From Bacteroidales bacterium UBA1184 (GTDB lineage: Bacteria > Bacteroidota > Bacteroidia > Bacteroidales > ML635J-15): a stretch of DNA of 11,501 bases. Numbering within the stretch: the stretch's first letter is position 1; each line of letters starts with the position of its first letter. The stretch lies in NCBI GenBank assembly GCA_002310235.1, contig DBYO01000020.1:2041-13541 (forward strand), read 5' to 3'. The notes below the pieces were generated by a model. The model was not told the DNA's origin, searched no databases, and worked only from the letters and a program-made list of their open reading frames with translations. Shown here piece by piece: positions 8,237 through 11,501 of this stretch. Both the position numbers and the translations under genes were made by a program.

Positions 8237-8251
8237 ATTGAGGCGAAGATA
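8237..8251 (-). promoter_or_regulatory. Putative promoter box for the beta-helix operon
   Basis: Read on the minus strand, the box is TATCTTCGCCTCAAT, ending 12 bp before the ATG at 8224. TATCTTCG differs by one base from the Bacteroidetes -7 consensus TAnnTTTG. The same box, with one base changed, precedes the rhamnosidase gene at 11093-11107 at nearly the same distance from its ATG. No convincing -33 element was found. Function is inferred from position and conservation between the two sites. Confidence 0.45.
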
Positions 8252-8289
8252 AGAAAAATATGTGGTATCTGCACTGTTTATATTATACA

Positions 8290-8367
8290 GCAACGAATAT
8301 ATTTCTACATACTCCCGACTGGATGTTTTTCGTAACGGTGAAACATATAGGGAAGTATCAGAAATAG
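8290..8367 (+). pseudogene. Remnant of the 3' end of an SDR gene (truncated paralogue)
   Basis: Bases 8308-8367 align without gaps to 3540-3599, the last 19 codons and stop of the intact SDR gene, with 51 of 60 bases identical. Of the nine differences, seven are at third codon positions and only two residues change (L to F, M to V), giving HTPDWMFFVTVKHIGKYQK and a TAG. That pattern means the copy diverged while still coding, so it is the tail of a once-functional SDR gene and not a fresh duplication. Weaker matching in the same register continues left to GCAACG at 8290 (matching 3522). Beyond that the sequence is the upstream region of the beta-helix gene. A frame of 35 codons can be read from an ATG at 8260, but this start is probably accidental. 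The remnant points towards the rhamnosidase gene, whose stop lies 14 bp further on, mirroring the close convergence of the intact SDR with the other beta-helix gene. Confidence 0.82.
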
Positions 8368-8374
8368 ACCGATA

Positions 8375-8404
8375 GAAAAAACTATTTGACGCTTGATGTC
8401 AAAT
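8375..8404 (-). terminator. Probable intrinsic terminator of the rhamnosidase gene, overlapping its stop codon
   Basis: On the minus strand the sequence forms ATTTGAC / GTCAAAT (7-bp stem, 8398-8404 with 8384-8390, loop of 7), followed after AG by six T residues (8376-8381). The right arm runs into the TAG stop at 8382-8384. The stem is AT-rich and therefore weak, but the geometry and the U-tract fit a rho-independent terminator. The part upstream of the stop also encodes the last residues (SSVK). Confidence 0.45.
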
Positions 8405-11078
8405 GATGTTTTCCACTGCCTAGGTTCTGCTTTTCATAACCGTTTGATGTCGGAAGCCATACTTCGGCACTCGTGTTTGCTGGTATGACAATGTTCCATT
8501 CAAACTGATTTCCACTGACTTTCCAATGGCTTTCGATTAGTCCCGAAACTGATTTATAGGAGCAGTTTACATATTCCAAACCTTTGATTGGATATGGCTT
8601 CAGTTGGATTTTGCTATATCCCGGCTCCAAAGCGCGGATGCCTCCGAGATATTCGTATTCCCAAAGTATAAGGTCGCCCAGAAGCATTACGTGGTTGCCT
8701 GAATTCATTGATGGGTCGGCGGTGTTTCCGTTCCAAAGTTCCCATATTGTTGTAGCTCCGTTTCGGTACATATAGCCCCAACTTGGATAGCTGTCGTTTG
8801 TTGCCAGACGCAATGCAAGGTCGCCACGACCTCTTTCGGTAAGGGTACGCATAAGTTGTTGTATGCCTACTACACCAGTTGAAACATGTCCATCAAAATC
8901 CTTTTCGGTCTTGTCGATGATATTGGCGAAAACTTTGTCCTCCATATCGGATGGTACCATTCCGAACCATAGAGGCAGTATGTTGGCAGTTACGGTGTTG
9001 TTGCTGTATCGCCCGCTTTCCTTGTTAAGGTATTTTTCGTTGTACGAGGCGGTTGTTGCAGCAATCTCATTGTTGAAATAGCTTACATCTTCGGCATATC
9101 CAAGCAACTCGGCGAATTTTGCCATTTTGCCAGCAAGGTAGCAGTAGAAAGGTGTTGATATTACGGCTGCCGATGTAATTCGGCTTGTGTCTTTCGAATG
9201 TATCATTTCGGGAGATTCTGGTGGCATGCACCAATCGCCGTAGCAGTCGCGGGTGATTATGCCATCTTCTGAATAGCTTTCTTTCATGTGGACTATCCAG
9301 CGTTTCATTGCTGCGTAGTGCTGGCGTATTGGTTCGCTGTCGCCAAAGCGCGTGTAAACCATATCGGCTGCCGTGATGAATGCTCCGGGCCAAGTCATGT
9401 TGTCGGTATATCTGCGCCAGTAGGCAGGTGCCACATCCGACACCGAACCTGATGGCCATTGACTGTCATCAAGGTCGCTGAGCCATTTTGAGTACAGTTC
9501 ATGATTTCCAAATATGTACGATTCTCCGTAGCATCCTGTTGTGCGGTCACCTGTCCAACCCATGCGCTCGTCGCGTTGAGGACAGTCGGTTGGCATGCTG
9601 CGGTAGTTTCCCCTAATTCCCCAGTATGCGTTGCGATAAACCGCATTTATAATTTCGTCGGATGTCTCGAAAGAGCCGGTCGTCGGCATTGCATCGTAGA
9701 AAACAAGTCCTTCAAAATCGTCAACCGTTGGTTTGTCGCGAAGTCCGCTTATTTCCACATATCTGAATCCGTGATATGTAAACATTGGATGCCACTGCGC
9801 ATCGCTGCCGCTCATGATATAATGGTCGGTAGCTTCGGCACTGCGTAGGTTGTCGATGTATATAAGGCTGTCGGGAGTTAGAGTTTCTGCAAAACGCAAG
9901 GTGATGGTATCTCCTGCCTTCTGGTTGTGCATTTTTATGTCGAGAACTCCAACCATATTCTGCCCCATATCAACTATCCAGCAGTCGTTCTTTTTGAATA
10001 TCGCCACCGGACGAATCTTGTCCTGCACCATAATGTTGGGATTGGGCTGTGCAACGAGTTTTCCTTTGGGTGCCTCTACTAATTCTACAGGCAGCCAGTT
10101 GCTGTCATCGTATCCAATTTTAGTCCATTGGCACAACTCCTTGTTGGCATCGTAGGTTTCTCCGTCAAACTCGTTTGCGGTACGGATAGGACCTTTGTTG
10201 GTTATTTTCCAGCTTTCGTCGCTACATATCATTGCAGAGGTGCCGTCTTTGTAGGTAACTTCAAGTTGCAGAAGGAGTTGTGGCATTCCATAGTGCATAG
10301 CATGCTTTATTCCGCACCATTCGAGATATAGCGAGTCGTAGCGGATTGTCGTGTAGCGACCGCCTTCGAGTGTGACGCCGATTGCATTGTCGCCTTTATT
10401 GAGCAGTGAAGTTACATCGTAAGCATTGAAATACACACGTTTAGTGTAGTCGGAAATAGCCGGTTTCAGCAGTTCTTCGGCGGCGACTTCGGTTCCGTTG
10501 ATATATGCGCTGTATTGCCCCAGTCCGCTGATGTAAAGGCGTGCTTTGCTAATGTCGTTGTTTAAGTTGAAAGTTTTGCGGAGATAACGTGCCGTAATAC
10601 GAGTTTTGTCATACAGGATATCATCATCGAATTCGTGTCCAATCCATTTCGCTTGCCAGTCGTCTTGTTTCAGCAGGCTTATTTCGAATGATTTTACGGA
10701 ACTCTCCAGACTGACTTTCTTTCCCTTTTCTCCGTATGTCACAGTGGTATATACTTTCCAGTATGCCTTGTCGCGACTTTTCAGTTCCCGACCTTGGTAT
10801 GCAATGTAGAGCATCTGGTTCGATTCGATGACTTCAGAATCCCACAGGTCGCCGATTCCTTCCCTGGCATTTTGTTCGGTGGAGGATACAACTATGCGGT
10901 AGTTGACTTGCTTTACATTGTCGTACTGGCTTTCATACTGCCAGCTGAAACGTGGCTGGTTTGTTGCTAGTGCCCTCGAACCGTCCTGCTGTTCGACGGT
11001 CTGGTTGCATATTTCGATTTTGGTTCCGCAAGCGGTTAGCATTGCCGAGATGATGAATAAGAAGAAAAAACGTTTCAT
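8382..11078 (-). CDS. GH78 family alpha-L-rhamnosidase, lipoprotein (898 aa)
   Basis: Hydrolyses terminal alpha-L-rhamnose from plant or bacterial glycans. The family normally has a rhamnosidase N-terminal region, a carbohydrate-binding-like beta-sandwich, an (alpha/alpha)6 barrel and a C-terminal sandwich, and all parts are present at normal length. Seen: a signal peptide with lipobox LTAC (lipidated C17), so the enzyme is membrane-anchored; a beta-rich region with ARLYISGLGQYSAYINGTEV (179-198); WIVDMGQNMVGVL (367-379); and the start of the catalytic barrel at about 465. The family signature DCPQRDERMGWTGD (498-511) holds the conserved acids, with E504 the likely general acid. TTIWELWNG (776-784) holds E780, the likely catalytic base. 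The ATG at 11078 gives the lipoprotein signal directly. No SusC/SusD pair or sugar regulator lies in the window, so this is not visibly part of a full polysaccharide utilisation locus. A promoter-like box lies 14 bp upstream and a terminator-like hairpin overlaps the stop. Confidence 0.93.
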   Translation of the reverse strand: MKRFFFLFIISAMLTACGTKIEICNQTVEQQDGSRALATNQPRFSWQYESQYDNVKQVNYRIVVSSTEQNAREGIGDLWDSEVIESNQMLYIAYQGRELKSRDKAYWKVYTTVTYGEKGKKVSLESSVKSFEISLLKQDDWQAKWIGHEFDDDILYDKTRITARYLRKTFNLNNDISKARLYISGLGQYSAYINGTEVAAEELLKPAISDYTKRVYFNAYDVTSLLNKGDNAIGVTLEGGRYTTIRYDSLYLEWCGIKHAMHYGMPQLLLQLEVTYKDGTSAMICSDESWKITNKGPIRTANEFDGETYDANKELCQWTKIGYDDSNWLPVELVEAPKGKLVAQPNPNIMVQDKIRPVAIFKKNDCWIVDMGQNMVGVLDIKMHNQKAGDTITLRFAETLTPDSLIYIDNLRSAEATDHYIMSGSDAQWHPMFTYHGFRYVEISGLRDKPTVDDFEGLVFYDAMPTTGSFETSDEIINAVYRNAYWGIRGNYRSMPTDCPQRDERMGWTGDRTTGCYGESYIFGNHELYSKWLSDLDDSQWPSGSVSDVAPAYWRRYTDNMTWPGAFITAADMVYTRFGDSEPIRQHYAAMKRWIVHMKESYSEDGIITRDCYGDWCMPPESPEMIHSKDTSRITSAAVISTPFYCYLAGKMAKFAELLGYAEDVSYFNNEIAATTASYNEKYLNKESGRYSNNTVTANILPLWFGMVPSDMEDKVFANIIDKTEKDFDGHVSTGVVGIQQLMRTLTERGRGDLALRLATNDSYPSWGYMYRNGATTIWELWNGNTADPSMNSGNHVMLLGDLILWEYEYLGGIRALEPGYSKIQLKPYPIKGLEYVNCSYKSVSGLIESHWKVSGNQFEWNIVIPANTSAEVWLPTSNGYEKQNLGSGKHHLTSSVK

Positions 11079-11092
11079 ATAGTTGTATTTAT

Positions 11093-11107
11093 ATTGAGGC
11101 GAAAATA
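11093..11107 (-). promoter_or_regulatory. Putative promoter box for the rhamnosidase gene
   Basis: On the minus strand, TATTTTCGCCTCAAT ends 14 bp before the ATG at 11078. TATTTTCG is one base from TAnnTTTG. It matches the box upstream of the beta-helix operon at 14 of 15 positions, and the shared sequence runs on for an A beyond it. A run of T residues precedes it. No TTTG lies at the expected -33 spacing. Confidence 0.45.
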
Positions 11108-11146
11108 CAAAAAAACGGAATTATTTTTAATGGTTTCCATGTTTTT

Positions 11147-11162
11147 TTGAATCTTTGAATCT
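11147..11162. repeat. Two copies of an 8-bp repeat (TTGAATCT), outlying part of the array at 11202
   Basis: Two exact consecutive TTGAATCT units. They have the same consensus as the longer array starting at 11202 but are shifted by one base in register, and a palindromic element lies between the two blocks. They are probably the left end of one array that was interrupted. Confidence 0.6.
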
Positions 11163-11195
11163 GGTATCTCGACGCAAAGCATTGCGTCGCTACAA
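11163..11195. repeat. Palindromic repeat element (REP-like) centred on CGACGCAA/TTGCGTCG
   Basis: A perfect 8-bp inverted repeat, CGACGCAA (11170-11177) and TTGCGTCG (11182-11189), with the loop AGCA. The right flank continues as CTACAA, while the left flank (GGTATCT) is only a degraded match to the complement. It resembles the short GACGCAA..TTGCGTC palindromes I recall as dispersed copies in Bacteroidetes and cyanobacterial genomes. There is no T-run at either side, so it is not a standard terminator. It sits inside the 8-bp tandem array. Confidence 0.6.
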
Positions 11196-11201
11196 TAATC
11201 A

Positions 11202-11329
11202 TTGAATCATTGAATTGTTGAATCATTGAATTGTTGAATCATTGAATTGTTGAATTGTTGAATTTTCAAATTTTCAAATCTTCGAATCATCAAATTATCG
11301 AACCATTGAACTTTAAACCTGAAACCTTG
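11202..11329. repeat. Degenerate 8-bp-period tandem repeat array
   Basis: Sixteen consecutive 8-bp units without a register slip. They start TTGAATCA, TTGAATTG, TTGAATCA, TTGAATTG, TTGAATCA, then TTGAATTG twice, TTGAATTT, TCAAATTT, TCAAATCT, TCGAATCA, TCAAATTA, TCGAACCA and TTGAACTT; the last two (TAAACCTG, AAACCTTG) are poor matches. The consensus is T(T/C)(G/A)AA(T/C)NN. The left half alternates two unit types almost exactly and the right half is diverged, as expected of an array growing at one end. It is non-coding and lies between the rhamnosidase start and the gene at 11379. Confidence 0.8.
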
Positions 11330-11333
11330 AAAC

Positions 11334-11379
11334 GTGCGCAGCACATGAAACGGCGAAGCCATTTAAACGGGCGCAGCCC
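11334..11379. repeat. Three consecutive mini-hairpins with 3-base loops
   Basis: Three short perfect inverted repeats follow each other at a spacing of about 17-18 bp: GTGC-GCA-GCAC (11334-11344), GGC-GAA-GCC (11352-11360) and GGGC-GCA-GCCC (11369-11379). Each is preceded by AAAC. Stem sequences differ between units but stay self-complementary. On the minus strand they lie directly after, and the first overlaps, the stop codon of the gene at 11379-11501, so they would be in its 3' untranslated region. Confidence 0.65.
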
Positions 11380-11501
11380 TAAAGCGTCAACGTCCACGTC
11401 AGCTTGAATGCCCAGTTCTTTATTTCCTTGTCGGTAAAGCGGTAGGGACCATAGCGGTAGTAAACGCCGAGACCGAAGCCTTCAATCGAGAGGCAGAGCA
11501 G
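11379..11501 (-). CDS. C-terminal end of an unidentified protein, possibly an outer-membrane beta-barrel (5' end outside window)
   Basis: Read on the minus strand from the right edge, the frame is open for 40 codons and ends in TAG at 11379-11381. The visible peptide runs from LLCLSIEGFGLGVYYRYGPY to a final WAFKLTWTLTL. Alternating hydrophobic and polar residues and many aromatic residues (GVYYRYGPYRF, then WAFKLTWTLTL) look like the last strands of an outer-membrane beta-barrel, such as a Bacteroidetes porin or PorT-like family. The GC-rich codon use matches the other chromosomal genes here and is unlike the AT-rich non-coding repeats beside it, which supports real coding. The family cannot be named from this fragment. 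Its 3' end merges into the mini-hairpin array. Confidence 0.6.
   Translation of the reverse strand: MLCLSIEGFGLGVYYRYGPYRFTDKEIKNWAFKLTWTLTL

Noticed and set aside
8225..8293. 23-residue extension of the 869-aa beta-helix protein
   Set aside because: It would bury the signal peptide inside the protein and place the promoter-like box within the coding region.
8382..11078. A complete polysaccharide utilisation locus around the rhamnosidase
   Set aside because: No SusC/SusD-like pair, hybrid two-component regulator or other glycoside hydrolase is visible in the window.
11202..11329. CRISPR array
   Set aside because: The unit is 8 bp and contiguous, with no spacers, and no cas genes are present in the window.

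Overview
The window looks like a chromosomal segment from a member of the Bacteroidales that has a type IX secretion system (T9SS). The support is: two secreted proteins ending in T9SS type A sorting domains, a lipoprotein GH78 rhamnosidase, promoter-like TAnnTTTG-type boxes, no clear Shine-Dalgarno sequences, and Bacteroidales-style intergenic repeats. I see no tRNA, rRNA, CRISPR array, integrase or transposase.

Layout. (1) 1-681 (+): C-terminal part of an Old Yellow Enzyme-type NADH:flavin oxidoreductase. (2) 689-2760 (+): a very AT-rich two-gene cassette with a 77-aa acidic protein of unknown function and a 602-aa DUF262/HNH protein of the GmrSD type, probably anti-phage or anti-foreign-DNA. 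It lies within a few bases of the genes on both sides. (3) 2772-3599 (+): a short-chain dehydrogenase (SDR) with the same base composition as the flavin oxidoreductase; the two probably formed one redox operon before the cassette entered. (4) 3601-8224 (-): two tandem paralogous right-handed beta-helix proteins with signal peptides and T9SS sorting domains, almost certainly one operon. The downstream one converges on the SDR gene with one base between stop codons. (5) 8290-8367 (+): a remnant of the 3' end of a second SDR gene, 51/60 identical over its last 60 bases to the end of the intact SDR. It suggests that the beta-helix pair was inserted or exchanged between an SDR gene and the rhamnosidase gene. 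(6) 8382-11078 (-): a GH78 alpha-L-rhamnosidase lipoprotein with a terminator-like hairpin at its stop codon. (7) 11079-11378: a repeat-rich intergenic stretch holding a promoter-like box, an 8-bp-period tandem array, a perfect palindrome interrupting that array, and three consecutive mini-hairpins. (8) 11379-11501 (-): the last 40 codons of an unidentified protein that looks like the end of an outer-membrane beta-barrel.

How the parts may work together: the beta-helix operon and the rhamnosidase gene share a near-identical 15-bp box just upstream of their start codons, so they may use similar promoters. The beta-helix proteins should be exported to the cell surface, and the rhamnosidase should be membrane-anchored and trim rhamnose from glycans. 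The most interesting parts are the compact DUF262 cassette with its unknown small partner, the SDR-tail duplication bracketing the beta-helix genes, and the composite repeat locus near the right end. Identities and counts given here were worked out by eye.
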